Shown here in pieces: positions 1-6,229 of a stretch of 8,610 nt of DNA. The notes beneath the pieces are model-generated. The model made no database searches and had not been told where the DNA came from. It saw nothing but the letters and a program-made list of their open reading frames with translations. Position 1 is the stretch's first letter. Every line of letters starts with the position of its first letter. The stretch comes from an uncultured Peptococcaceae bacterium (GTDB taxonomy: Bacteria; Bacillota; Dehalobacteriia; UBA7702). Location: the NCBI GenBank assembly GCA_937919295.1, contig CALFRX010000351.1:1-8610 (forward strand), given 5' to 3'. A program made the translations under genes and the position numbers.

Positions 1-113
1 TAAGGGTCGGGCCGGTGAACGCTTTGGCCTGCGGCTGCGCCGTGTACCTGAATGTACTCAAGCAGTCGTGGGACAGAGAGTTCGCCGCGCATCAGACTTT
101 GTCGACGGCCTAA
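1..113 (+). CDS. 3' end of an unidentified convergent gene
   Basis: An open plus-strand frame enters from the left edge and ends at a TAA at 111-113, giving the last 36 or so residues of a protein ending in the residues HQTLSTA. The visible part includes a small hydrophobic stretch with two cysteines (ACGCAVYLNVL). About 30 of 36 third codon positions are G or C, far above the neighbouring phage genes, which supports real coding on this strand and suggests a different (host or early-region) composition. It converges on the M23 gene, and a palindromic hairpin starts on the last base of its stop codon. I do not recognise the family. The minus strand is also open here, so the call rests on third-position bias and the hairpin placement. 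Confidence 0.5.
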   Translation, partial: RVGPVNALACGCAVYLNVLKQSWDREFAAHQTLSTA

Positions 114-140
114 ACCGGAGATGACAAGTCATCTCCGGTT
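113..140. terminator. Palindromic hairpin between convergent genes, probable bidirectional terminator
   Basis: Two perfectly complementary 13-base arms (AACCGGAGATGAC at 113-125 and its reverse complement at 128-140) are separated by two bases, so the realistic structure is a 12-bp stem with a 4-base loop. It fills the gap between a plus-strand stop (111-113) and the M23 stop (144-146), the usual place for a shared terminator. The T-tract is poor in both directions: the plus side continues TTCTTCT and the minus side continues TTTAGG. Termination is therefore likely but not textbook rho-independent. Confidence 0.65.
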
Positions 141-143
141 CTT

Positions 144-1262
144 CTATGTCTTCCTTTTTGTCACCGCTGTTCGTTTTGTCCTTTTCGTATTACCCCTCTT
201 CTGATAGGCGGGAACCAACAGCATCAACGGATTGGTTTCGCTCATAGCCCTAAGGTTTTGATCTCTTTCCTTGTCATTGAAGCGGCGGGCGGAAAGATGC
301 TGCGGCAAAGGGTTTGGAGGTGAAAAAACCGCAATCTCCTTTACACGATCCTTGGCTGTGGGCAGCGTCAGAGAAGGAGGGGCGGCAAAGACAGCCGCCT
401 GCTTTTTTGAAGACACGCTGCTCTTCTTGGAAGATTTGGCGGAAGCGGACAGCTTTGATTCATAGGTGGTATCGCTCTTTGCTGCGAAACCGTTACCAAA
501 ATCAAAGTAGCTTTCCGGATTCCTGTATTCGCCGTCCACTTTTACTTCAAAGTGCAGATGGGGCCCGGTAGAACGGCCGGTATTACCCGATAGACCGATC
601 TGGCTACCGGCGTGCACTGCTTCCCCCTTTTCCACGCCGATATCGGAAAGGTGACTATATGTGGTTTCGCTGCCGTCACCGTGATCGATCACAATACGGT
701 ATCCGTATCCTCTGCTCCAACCGGCAAAAACCACGGTGCCGCTTTTGACCGCGGCCACAGCAGCCCCTTCTGCTACAGCCAAATCAATACCACTGTGCCG
801 GTGGTCGCCGCGATCCTCGCCAAAACCGGAGGGGATGCGGTATCCCGTCACGGGTAGAAATTCCTTTTGCTTTGCCTTGTTTTTTCCCGCGCCTTTTTCT
901 TTGGTAGCCTTGATTTTTCGCAGCATTTCTTTGCTCGTTTTCTGTAACGGCTTTTCTTTTGCAGCCATTTGCTCCGAAAGCTGCCGGGGATTGATTTGCT
1001 TTTTGTTTTTTGCCTTGGTTTCCTGTTGAAAATCCTTTAACAGCGCAGAGGGATCGATTTTTAAAAAACCGTCCTTTTTTACAGCCTGCTTCGGCGCCGC
1101 AATCTTGACTTTGCGGATATCCCCTTGTTTTTGCCTCGGGTTTTGCGCCAAGCGCGGCTGCGCCGGGGAGTGCTTTGGCTTCCCCTGCTGCGCTGCGGAA
1201 ACGGCTTTCAGCGCTTCTTTCGCTGCTTTCCGCAAAGCGGCGGAAATGGTGTTTTTAACCAT
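144..1262 (-). CDS. M23 family metallopeptidase with long basic extensions, probably virion-associated
   Basis: This 372-aa protein carries a LytM/M23 zinc endopeptidase domain at about residues 138-255, which cleaves peptide cross-links in peptidoglycan. The motif residues are visible: H156 and D160 (HSGID), H204 (YSH), and H235/H237 (HLHFE). There is no signal peptide or membrane segment. About 135 lysine-, alanine- and glutamine-rich residues precede the domain, and the last 22 or so residues are again very basic (KRGNTKRTKR). The start is an ATG behind AAGGAGG, which overlaps the TAA of the preceding gene. It is the last gene of the operon, directly after a helical virion-type protein and far from the holins. 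I infer a structural or ejected lysin acting at infection, comparable in role to tail-tip M23 enzymes such as phi29 gp13. The enzyme family is certain; the virion role is inferred. Confidence 0.9.
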   Translation of the reverse strand: MVKNTISAALRKAAKEALKAVSAAQQGKPKHSPAQPRLAQNPRQKQGDIRKVKIAAPKQAVKKDGFLKIDPSALLKDFQQETKAKNKKQINPRQLSEQMAAKEKPLQKTSKEMLRKIKATKEKGAGKNKAKQKEFLPVTGYRIPSGFGEDRGDHRHSGIDLAVAEGAAVAAVKSGTVVFAGWSRGYGYRIVIDHGDGSETTYSHLSDIGVEKGEAVHAGSQIGLSGNTGRSTGPHLHFEVKVDGEYRNPESYFDFGNGFAAKSDTTYESKLSASAKSSKKSSVSSKKQAAVFAAPPSLTLPTAKDRVKEIAVFSPPNPLPQHLSARRFNDKERDQNLRAMSETNPLMLLVPAYQKRGNTKRTKRTAVTKRKT

Positions 1263-1271
1263 ATTGCCTCC

Positions 1272-2333
1272 TTAGGAACGACCCAACAGCCTTTTTAAAA
1301 GCGAGTAGTTACCGAGGTATTCCGCGGCATAAAGCGCTCTGGTCAACTCATTTTCGTATGCGGTCTGGGTAGCGTCCGCGGCGGCCTTATCCTGTGTGAA
1401 ATCCATTTCCTTTTCGTAATTTCTCTGATTCTGCTTGATTTCCGCCTGGTCGCTCTTGTAATAAAGATCATCAAGCCACTGTTCATAATCAAAATCGCGA
1501 TCAGTATTGTATTGAGCCAGTTCATTTTTGAACCGCTCGTAATCACCTTCATCTAAAGATAACAGTGTATTAAGATCATCGTAATCAAACCCCAGAGCGT
1601 CGATATACTTTTGATAATCGGCGTTATCCAGGTCCATGAGAGAATTTAGGGTATTTTGGTTTTGTGTCTGTTGATCAAGATAACGGCCATATGCCGCTCC
1701 CGCCAATTCCGGTACTTTATCGCTTAGCTGTGTCGCGTAATAATCTCCGGCCTGATTGGCCGCGGTTATGGCGTAAGAGGAAGGGATGCCGCCGGTGAGT
1801 GTCGCGGCACTGCCCAAAGCGTCGGCAGTGGCCCGTTCCCCTTCCCTGCGGTACTGCTTGGCATAAGACTGAAAAAGAGGATCAGAGGCTGCTTCATAAG
1901 AGAAGGGATCCGCCTGGGTGACCTGAGCCAAAGCGTCCTGAATCTTCTGAGTATAAGATGATTGATAATCCTTCCGATTCAAAACCGTATCGAGGGAGCT
2001 TTTGATCTGATCTGCGTAAGCACTTTCATAAGTGGGAGCTTCTTCCGACCCATAGCGCGAGGGAGAGGCGTCCTCCAAATAATAACTGCTACCGCTATCT
2101 CCCCCGGAGTAGCCGCCATACTGTTTTCTAACGCGCTCCGCCCCGTGGTGGGCCAGAGCTTTCGCCTCATCAGTGGTGGCTTTGCTATAATCGAGGCGGT
2201 ACTGCAAGATCGACATCCCCGCGTTGGGATTCTTTTCCGCCAGGGCTTTATCGGCATCGGACATGGAATCCCACAGACCGGTCTCTGTTGCTTTTTTCAT
2301 AAAATTTTCATAGGTATATGCGTTTGTCGCCAT
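1272..2333 (-). CDS. Helical phage protein, candidate internal or ejection protein
   Basis: This 353-aa acidic protein looks almost entirely helical and has no membrane segment. Residues 24-65 form a small helical unit. A Gly/Ser-rich linker (YGGYSGGDSGSS, 72-83) follows. Residues 103-220 hold a conserved-looking core with GGIPSSYAITAANQAGDYYA at 181-200. Residues 225-290 contain repeated short units of the type L-x-LD-x-x-DY (for example LMDLDNADY and LLSLDEGDY), then a charged coiled-coil-like end. I recall similar proteins with the GG-x-PSSYA-x-TAA-x-QAGDYY core from many Bacillota prophages, normally annotated hypothetical. The ATG follows AAAGGAGG, with the preceding gene's stop immediately upstream. 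Its place between the large beta-rich protein and the M23 lysin suggests a virion component that enters with, or supports, genome delivery. That is inference; a scaffold or tail-length role is not excluded. Confidence 0.75.
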   Translation of the reverse strand: MATNAYTYENFMKKATETGLWDSMSDADKALAEKNPNAGMSILQYRLDYSKATTDEAKALAHHGAERVRKQYGGYSGGDSGSSYYLEDASPSRYGSEEAPTYESAYADQIKSSLDTVLNRKDYQSSYTQKIQDALAQVTQADPFSYEAASDPLFQSYAKQYRREGERATADALGSAATLTGGIPSSYAITAANQAGDYYATQLSDKVPELAGAAYGRYLDQQTQNQNTLNSLMDLDNADYQKYIDALGFDYDDLNTLLSLDEGDYERFKNELAQYNTDRDFDYEQWLDDLYYKSDQAEIKQNQRNYEKEMDFTQDKAAADATQTAYENELTRALYAAEYLGNYSLLKRLLGRS

Positions 2334-2343
2334 GTTTCCTCCT

Positions 2344-4290
2344 TTAAAGTGCGCTGCCGGTGCTGTATTCCACCACCAGCGAATGAATATGGCAGCTTCC
2401 CTCTCCCCTCAGCTTGATTCGAAAATAATCGCATCTTTTGGGGATCAGCGGTAAATACCAGGAACGTTTTTGAGCGCCGCGTAACGTTGGACCGATTCTT
2501 TCCTCGCCGCCGCCATCGTATTGCAAATAAATTTCGGCATAGGCATCTGTTGCCAGGGCGAGACGGAGCTGAACTTTTGTTACCGCCTTCTTATCCGGAG
2601 AATTTTCAATAAAATCACCGAATTCCACCGACCAAGGCAGAGACTCTTCTTCCGTTCCCGCGGTAAGAGCGCCGTCGCCGTAAACGCTCATAAAAAACCC
2701 CGTTTCATCCACCATCATCAGCTGCTGTCCCTGACGGTAAAAAGCAAGAACCTTTTTATCGTCTTCCCTGTGCCAAAGTCCATAGGCGGTGTCGTAAACA
2801 AAGAGCTGGGAATCACCGTCGCCGTCGGTCATGGATATAAAGTATTTCAAGCCATTGCTGCCGCCGACACCGTTACTGTAGTTGACGTTGCCAAAAGCAG
2901 ACCGTAGAAAAGTGGGTGTACCGCCGCTGTAACAAACCACGCCGGCGGGAGAAAGATAAAACAGCTGATCACCGGCGACGGCAAGGCTTTTTTCACTGTT
3001 TTTTGCCACCCCGGCGGTGAGTGATGCGATTGCCTCAAAATTGGTCGGTTTGGAACCGTATATTTTATAGATGGCGTTTTCTTTAAAAAAGGTTGGATAA
3101 CCAAGATAGCTGTAACAGGCGGTAAAAGAACCGGGAGAGCCGGTATCTACGGCATAACTGTCGGTGGAAAGACCGTCAAAGACATTGAAATTAAAAGGAT
3201 CTCCCAGTTTACTGCCGAAGATCGTATCTCCCTTGCAACCCCAAAGCCGGTTATTCGCTGTACAAAAGTAGTCCATATCAGGAATGTCCCGTTTGATGGT
3301 CACCTTAGCCTCACTGTAGTCGATTCCCGTCTCTTTCAGGGGCAATTGGTTTGCCGTAACCCCTTCTGTAACGGAAATGACCGTTTCCACTCCGCTCCTA
3401 TTTACCCTTAACCCCGTCTCCTCCCAGGTTAGGGTATCTCCCCGGGACAGGGAATCGGCCAATGTAAAACAATAACTCTTTTCCGCGAGGGTAAAGCCGT
3501 AGTCTCCTGTTTTGACGGTTTCTGTTGCCGTATAACGGTAAATGGTATCTACCGTAAAGATATTCTCGTAAAAAAGCAGGCGGCTGCCGTCGATTTCCCG
3601 AATGATCGGTGTTTTATTGTTGTCCGTATGGACGGTACAGCCGCTGATGGTTACGGCGTCACCCCGGCGAAAATAGTCGCTCCAATCGATACCAGGCACA
3701 TCAATGCAGTTATCGGCTGCCGCTTCACCGTATAGGGTGCCTTGGGCTTTAAAGACAACACCGCCGCTATAAAATGGCGTCATGGTTCCTGTTTCATATT
3801 CATAAAACGACCATTCGGAGCCTGTCCAATGATAAAGGGCATAGGGGGGCGCCGCTCCCACAGCGTAGACATCGCCGTATACAGGGTTGGACACAGCGGC
3901 GGCGAGGGCTGCCTCTGACGCGTAGCGGCCCTTTGCCGCCAAATTTAAATACACTTTATCGGGGAAAATCAATACTCTGTCACCCAGAACAGCGTAACTC
4001 TTTTTCGAATCCGCCAGTGTCGCCACAATGTCGCTTCCCTTGTATAGGTTGGTACCGTCTACGTAGCAGAGAATATCGTCCACAGCGATACAACCGTTAA
4101 ACGCCGTGACCCTTTGAAAAACACGCCGCTTTTCTCTTGTGGCAAGGAGCGGGTATTCGTCGGAAGAAAGGTTGGTCATATCATAGATGGTACCGTCATA
4201 ACTGCCTTTTGTATGTTGATAGCCGCCGAAGGAACACTGCACCGAACGGGTGATCTGATCATGATAGGGGAGCTCCGGTAATTTACTCAT
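2344..4290 (-). CDS. Large beta-rich phage virion protein, possibly a beta-propeller tail or stabilisation protein
   Basis: I choose the ATG at 4290 (648 aa, beginning MSKLPELPYHDQ). Extending 16 codons upstream would need a TTG start inside the preceding gene, and an AGGAGG lies 12 bases before this ATG. The start overlaps the previous stop by 8 bases (ATGAGTAA). Residues 20-50 (GGYQHTKGSYDGTIYDMTNLSSD) and 338-505 (NNRLWGCKGDTIFGSKLGDP, SEKSLAVAGDQLFYL, FVYDTAYGLWHRED) read as repeated beta blades. The C terminus ends in a beta domain with IPKRCDYFRIKL (616-627). Residues about 119-164 look like an inserted small fibre-type module (GRYAS...GDVYAVGAAPPYALYHW). I recall this family from Bacillota prophages without an assigned function. 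The propeller fold and tail role are inferred from pattern and context. Confidence 0.75.
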   Translation of the reverse strand: MSKLPELPYHDQITRSVQCSFGGYQHTKGSYDGTIYDMTNLSSDEYPLLATREKRRVFQRVTAFNGCIAVDDILCYVDGTNLYKGSDIVATLADSKKSYAVLGDRVLIFPDKVYLNLAAKGRYASEAALAAAVSNPVYGDVYAVGAAPPYALYHWTGSEWSFYEYETGTMTPFYSGGVVFKAQGTLYGEAAADNCIDVPGIDWSDYFRRGDAVTISGCTVHTDNNKTPIIREIDGSRLLFYENIFTVDTIYRYTATETVKTGDYGFTLAEKSYCFTLADSLSRGDTLTWEETGLRVNRSGVETVISVTEGVTANQLPLKETGIDYSEAKVTIKRDIPDMDYFCTANNRLWGCKGDTIFGSKLGDPFNFNVFDGLSTDSYAVDTGSPGSFTACYSYLGYPTFFKENAIYKIYGSKPTNFEAIASLTAGVAKNSEKSLAVAGDQLFYLSPAGVVCYSGGTPTFLRSAFGNVNYSNGVGGSNGLKYFISMTDGDGDSQLFVYDTAYGLWHREDDKKVLAFYRQGQQLMMVDETGFFMSVYGDGALTAGTEEESLPWSVEFGDFIENSPDKKAVTKVQLRLALATDAYAEIYLQYDGGGEERIGPTLRGAQKRSWYLPLIPKRCDYFRIKLRGEGSCHIHSLVVEYSTGSAL

Positions 4291-4675
4291 CGGCCATCGC
4301 TCCCTCCTGGAAAGAACAAAAGGGAGCGATGGCGGCAAGCCACGTTCCCTTCATTTTGTTGGGCACGGGTAAAGATATCGGTTCAGGGGCATCGGTTTTT
4401 AACTCCTTTAGTTCTTTATGTTTTTGCTGATAGCACTCCATACTCTCCTCATCGGCAAAGGAAAAAACACCGTCAGCGTCAAGAGCTACTTTGCCGTTTT
4501 CCTCTTTGGCGCCGTAGGCCGCGACGAGTTTCATTTCTTCATTGCAAAAGAGAGCGTAGTCGCCTTCGAGGAGCCGCATCAGCCGCATCAAAGGGTAGAT
4601 GAAAGCAAAGTCCCAATCTTCCTTCATGATTTCCCGCAGAGCATGATAGGCGACGACTTTTTCGATCAGTTTCAT
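4283..4675 (-). CDS. Small phage protein, DUF1617-like by pattern
   Basis: This 130-aa cytoplasmic protein has an N-terminal helical half (residues 1-58, MKLIEKVVAYHAL...RLMRLLEGDYALFCNEEMKLVAAYG), a short beta region around GKVALDADGVFSF (61-73), and a second helix rich in Lys and Glu. It ends with an EPISLPV stretch and a hydrophobic tail (TWLAAIAPFCSF). That layout resembles, from memory, the small DUF1617-type phage proteins, so a connector or chaperone-like role in virion assembly is possible but not shown. The start is unambiguous: AGGAGG sits four bases before the ATG and overlaps the TGA stop of the fibre gene. The 3' end overlaps the start of the 648-aa gene by 8 bases, so the two are probably translationally coupled. 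Confidence 0.65.
   Translation of the reverse strand: MKLIEKVVAYHALREIMKEDWDFAFIYPLMRLMRLLEGDYALFCNEEMKLVAAYGAKEENGKVALDADGVFSFADEESMECYQQKHKELKELKTDAPEPISLPVPNKMKGTWLAAIAPFCSFQEGAMADE
4303..4308 (-). promoter_or_regulatory. Ribosome binding site deciding the 648-aa start
   Basis: On the minus strand AGGAGG lies 12 bases upstream of the ATG at 4290. The spacing is long, but no other start in that frame has a ribosome binding site, and the alternative at 4338 is a TTG. The site lies inside the 3' end of the 130-aa gene, whose ribosomes would end 8 bases past the new start, which favours reinitiation. Confidence 0.6.
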
Positions 4676-4679
4676 AATT

Positions 4680-4685
4680 CCTCCT
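4680..4685 (-). promoter_or_regulatory. Ribosome binding site overlapping the upstream stop codon
   Basis: The minus strand reads TGAGGAGGAATTATG. The TGA ends the 283-aa fibre gene and its last base is the first base of the AGGAGG that serves the 130-aa gene. This arrangement fixes the start of the 130-aa gene and suggests coupled translation. Confidence 0.75.
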
Positions 4686-5536
4686 CAATAAGGGAGCGTT
4701 GTCCCGTTGATTTTCACCGTACCGGTAAAAAGGATTTGATTCCCTTTGATCTGCAAATTAGAGCTGGTATTACCGATATGGATCTTCTGCGTGGCGGAAG
4801 CGGCAGTACCGATGGCCACCGTGTTACCGCTTCTTGCGTCGATCCGCAAATCATTATCAGCATAGATCACCATATCGCTCCTGGCGGCGGAGGCCAAAGA
4901 GACATAGCCCATTTCGCTAAAGGATAGGCTGCCAAAGAAGATGCCGCCGATGCTGTAAATACTGATTTTGCCGCCGTTCAATTTGATCTGGCTGCTTTGT
5001 CCGGTGGTGGAAAAATTGGAGCCGGTAATCGTGCAGCCCAAAATGTTGACGCCGTTGATATCAACGGCGTCAATCGTCCCAGTCCTGATATTGCCTCCGT
5101 CGATCACCGTAGCCCCCTTTGTACTCAAGACATTAAAAATAAAGTTTTTTAAGTCAAGGGTGCCGCTGTTCAGATTTACCGATGAAGTGTTACCATCCTT
5201 GTCCTTAACGGACAGGGACAAGCCCTCCACATTTTGGACAAGATCGGAAATGCTGCCGGTGGCATCGATCAGAGAAAGCTTTAACCCTTCTGCGGTGAGC
5301 TGCAAAGAAGCGACATGTTCCTCTGCGTCTTCTATCTTTGCCGTGACTTTTTTTGTGAGGATCGTACCCATTTCCGCGAGGGCTGTTTCGTTGATATTTT
5401 CGATGCCGAGATTGGATAATACATAGTTCATCTGCTCCCTGAGTACGTACAGGTAATTCTGGATTTTTTTCAAGGACGCTTCCGTCGTGGTTCCGGAAAG
5501 ATCCGGGATGGCGCCGAACTCGTTAAATGCCGTCAT
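4685..5536 (-). CDS. Phage tail fibre or spike-like protein
   Basis: I choose the ATG at 5536 (283 aa, beginning MTAFNEFGAI). It overlaps the holin stop by one base (TGATG) and has a GGGGAT at suitable distance; a longer form would start with GTG inside the holin gene. Residues 18-50 are helical (LKKIQNYLYVLREQMNYVLSN) and probably trimerise. Residues 60-125 form a coiled-coil and beta region like the stalks of siphophage tail proteins. From about 140 to 283 the chain is a succession of short beta strands rich in Gly, Asn, Thr and Ile (VIDGGNIRTGTIDAVDINGV, IKLNGGKISIYSIGG, DLRIDARSGNTVAIG), which suggests a beta-helix or triple-stranded fibre. The end TGTVKINGTTLPY is typical of fibre tips. 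No enzymatic motif is visible. A 28-bp perfect palindrome lies within codons 155-164. Confidence 0.75.
   Translation of the reverse strand: MTAFNEFGAIPDLSGTTTEASLKKIQNYLYVLREQMNYVLSNLGIENINETALAEMGTILTKKVTAKIEDAEEHVASLQLTAEGLKLSLIDATGSISDLVQNVEGLSLSVKDKDGNTSSVNLNSGTLDLKNFIFNVLSTKGATVIDGGNIRTGTIDAVDINGVNILGCTITGSNFSTTGQSSQIKLNGGKISIYSIGGIFFGSLSFSEMGYVSLASAARSDMVIYADNDLRIDARSGNTVAIGTAASATQKIHIGNTSSNLQIKGNQILFTGTVKINGTTLPY
5046..5073. repeat. Perfect 28-bp palindrome inside the fibre gene
   Basis: The 14 bases TTGACGCCGTTGAT at 5046-5059 are followed directly by their exact reverse complement at 5060-5073, with no spacer and no mismatch. The flanking bases (G at 5045, T at 5074) end the symmetry. 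On the coding strand it encodes the last base of I155 through most of N164 (D-A-V-D-I-N-G-V-N). No T-tract follows on either strand, so it is not an obvious terminator. Confidence 0.9.
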
Positions 5537-5745
5537 CAAAACGCATCCCCATTCGTGGGATTGTTCAAGATACCAAAACACACAAATAATTCCAGCACAC
5601 CGTAAATGATGCTGTGGATGGTATCAGAAACGTTGAGGTCAATGACACCAACAAATACGAGCATGGCCAAAATCTGAGCCAACAGAGCCGACCAGAATAC
5701 CGGACTCTTCAAGCGATGCTGCAATTTTTCATTTTTTTCACTCAT
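5536..5745 (-). CDS. Phage holin, phi LC3 family
   Basis: This 69-aa protein has a charged N terminus and two membrane segments (about 17-35, FWSALLAQILAMLVFVGVI, and 43-60, IHSIIYGVLELFVCFGIL). It ends with GILNNPTNGDAF, close to the GI-x-x-DPTT-x-G ending that marks phi LC3-type holins (Phage_holin_1). Such holins form membrane lesions that release or activate the endolysin. The ATG overlaps the 3' end of the preceding membrane-protein gene by 8 bases, and its own TGA overlaps the ATG of the fibre gene by one base. It closes a block that starts with the M15 peptidase, giving the order lysin, membrane proteins, holin. Family assignment is by motif and topology. Confidence 0.88.
   Translation of the reverse strand: MSEKNEKLQHRLKSPVFWSALLAQILAMLVFVGVIDLNVSDTIHSIIYGVLELFVCFGILNNPTNGDAF
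5545..5550 (-). promoter_or_regulatory. Weak ribosome binding site supporting the 283-aa fibre start
   Basis: The minus strand carries GGGGAT eight bases upstream of the ATG at 5536, inside the last codons of the holin gene. The match is weak, so translation of the fibre probably relies on coupling through the TGATG overlap. Confidence 0.4.
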
Positions 5746-5923
5746 CTTCGAGTCTACCTTCCATCATATTGAGCCTTGCTTCCACCTTGTACATGCGTTC
5801 GACAAGATGGTTATGGATGTCCACTTTCTTTTCAAGCATCTTTAGGCGCGTGGATAACGCGCCGTAAAGGCAGCCGACAGAAATCGCATAGGCGATGATT
5901 TGAATCCAAAATTGTGTTGTCAT
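5738..5923 (-). CDS. Small membrane-anchored coiled-coil protein, XhlA-like lysis accessory
   Basis: I choose the ATG at 5923 (61 aa, MTTQFWIQIIAYAISVG). It has an AAGGAAG nine bases upstream, whereas a start at 5953 would be TTG inside the preceding gene. One membrane segment (about residues 5-23) is followed by a charged heptad-like helix (24-60) that contains KKVDIHNHLVERMYKVEARL. The K-x-D-x-HN-x-x-x-E-R pattern after a single membrane span recurs in small phage proteins beside holins, and the design is the mirror image of XhlA, where the coiled coil comes first. It probably helps the holin or regulates lysis timing. It lies between a two-span membrane protein and the phi LC3-type holin. 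The exact family is not certain. Confidence 0.72.
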   Translation of the reverse strand: MTTQFWIQIIAYAISVGCLYGALSTRLKMLEKKVDIHNHLVERMYKVEARLNMMEGRLEDE

Positions 5924-5932
5924 TTCCGTTTT

Positions 5933-5939
5933 CTTCCTT
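5933..5939 (-). promoter_or_regulatory. Ribosome binding site deciding the 61-aa start
   Basis: The minus strand carries AAGGAAG immediately after the TGA (5942-5940) of the 95-aa gene and nine bases before the ATG at 5923. This favours the short 61-aa product over the TTG-initiated form beginning at 5953. Confidence 0.6.
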
Positions 5940-6227
5940 TCAATCAGCGTCAAACTCCATCTCCCGCAGTTCCTGCACTGTGACAGGCTGAGTATTGGGA
6001 ATTTTCAGCTGATTTTCCGCTTTCGCTTTATTATAATAAAATGCCACGCTGATGCCGTAGGCTCCCCAGGCACAAGAAAGTAATGTTGTGATAAAGGCGA
6101 GAGAACCGGAAAATCCGTTCCCCACGCACAAATATGCCAGCTGAACACCGTGATAAGTTAAATAGCCGACCAATGTAGTTTCAAAAAGAATGATCAATTT
6201 AGAAAACTGAAACTTCTTTTTTGCCAT
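5940..6227 (-). CDS. Two-span small phage membrane protein, holin-like
   Basis: I choose the ATG at 6227 (95 aa, MAKKKFQFSK). The GTG at 6233 directly abuts the AAGGGTGA ribosome binding site and is too close to it. A basic N terminus is followed by two membrane segments (about 11-34 and 43-65), then YYNKAKAENQ and an acidic soluble tail ending REMEFDAD. I recall similar proteins with a KKFSFSK-like start and a YY-x-KAKAEN-like motif after the second span from Bacillota phages, usually annotated hypothetical membrane protein. Its position directly after the M15 peptidase (2-base gap) and before two more membrane proteins points to a lysis role, such as a second holin or a holin partner. The function is inferred from position and topology only. 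Confidence 0.75.
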   Translation of the reverse strand: MAKKKFQFSKLIILFETTLVGYLTYHGVQLAYLCVGNGFSGSLAFITTLLSCAWGAYGISVAFYYNKAKAENQLKIPNTQPVTVQELREMEFDAD

Positions 6228-6229
6228 TG

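Noticed and set aside
1..113. Open minus-strand frame opposite the plus-strand fragment
   Set aside because: It is open but has no ribosome binding site. The third-position GC bias and the hairpin right after the plus-strand TAA favour the plus strand.
4291..4338. Longer form of the 648-aa protein with 16 extra residues
   Set aside because: It would begin with a TTG inside the 130-aa gene. The ATG at 4290 has an AGGAGG and a typical start-stop overlap.
5537..5581. Longer form of the fibre protein with 15 extra residues
   Set aside because: It would begin with a GTG deep inside the holin gene; the ATG at 5536 forms the compact TGATG junction.
5845..5863. 7-bp GC-rich stem with 5-base loop (GGCGCGT / ACGCGCC)
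   Set aside because: It lies within the 61-aa coding sequence, has no T-tract on either strand, and is short enough to arise by chance.
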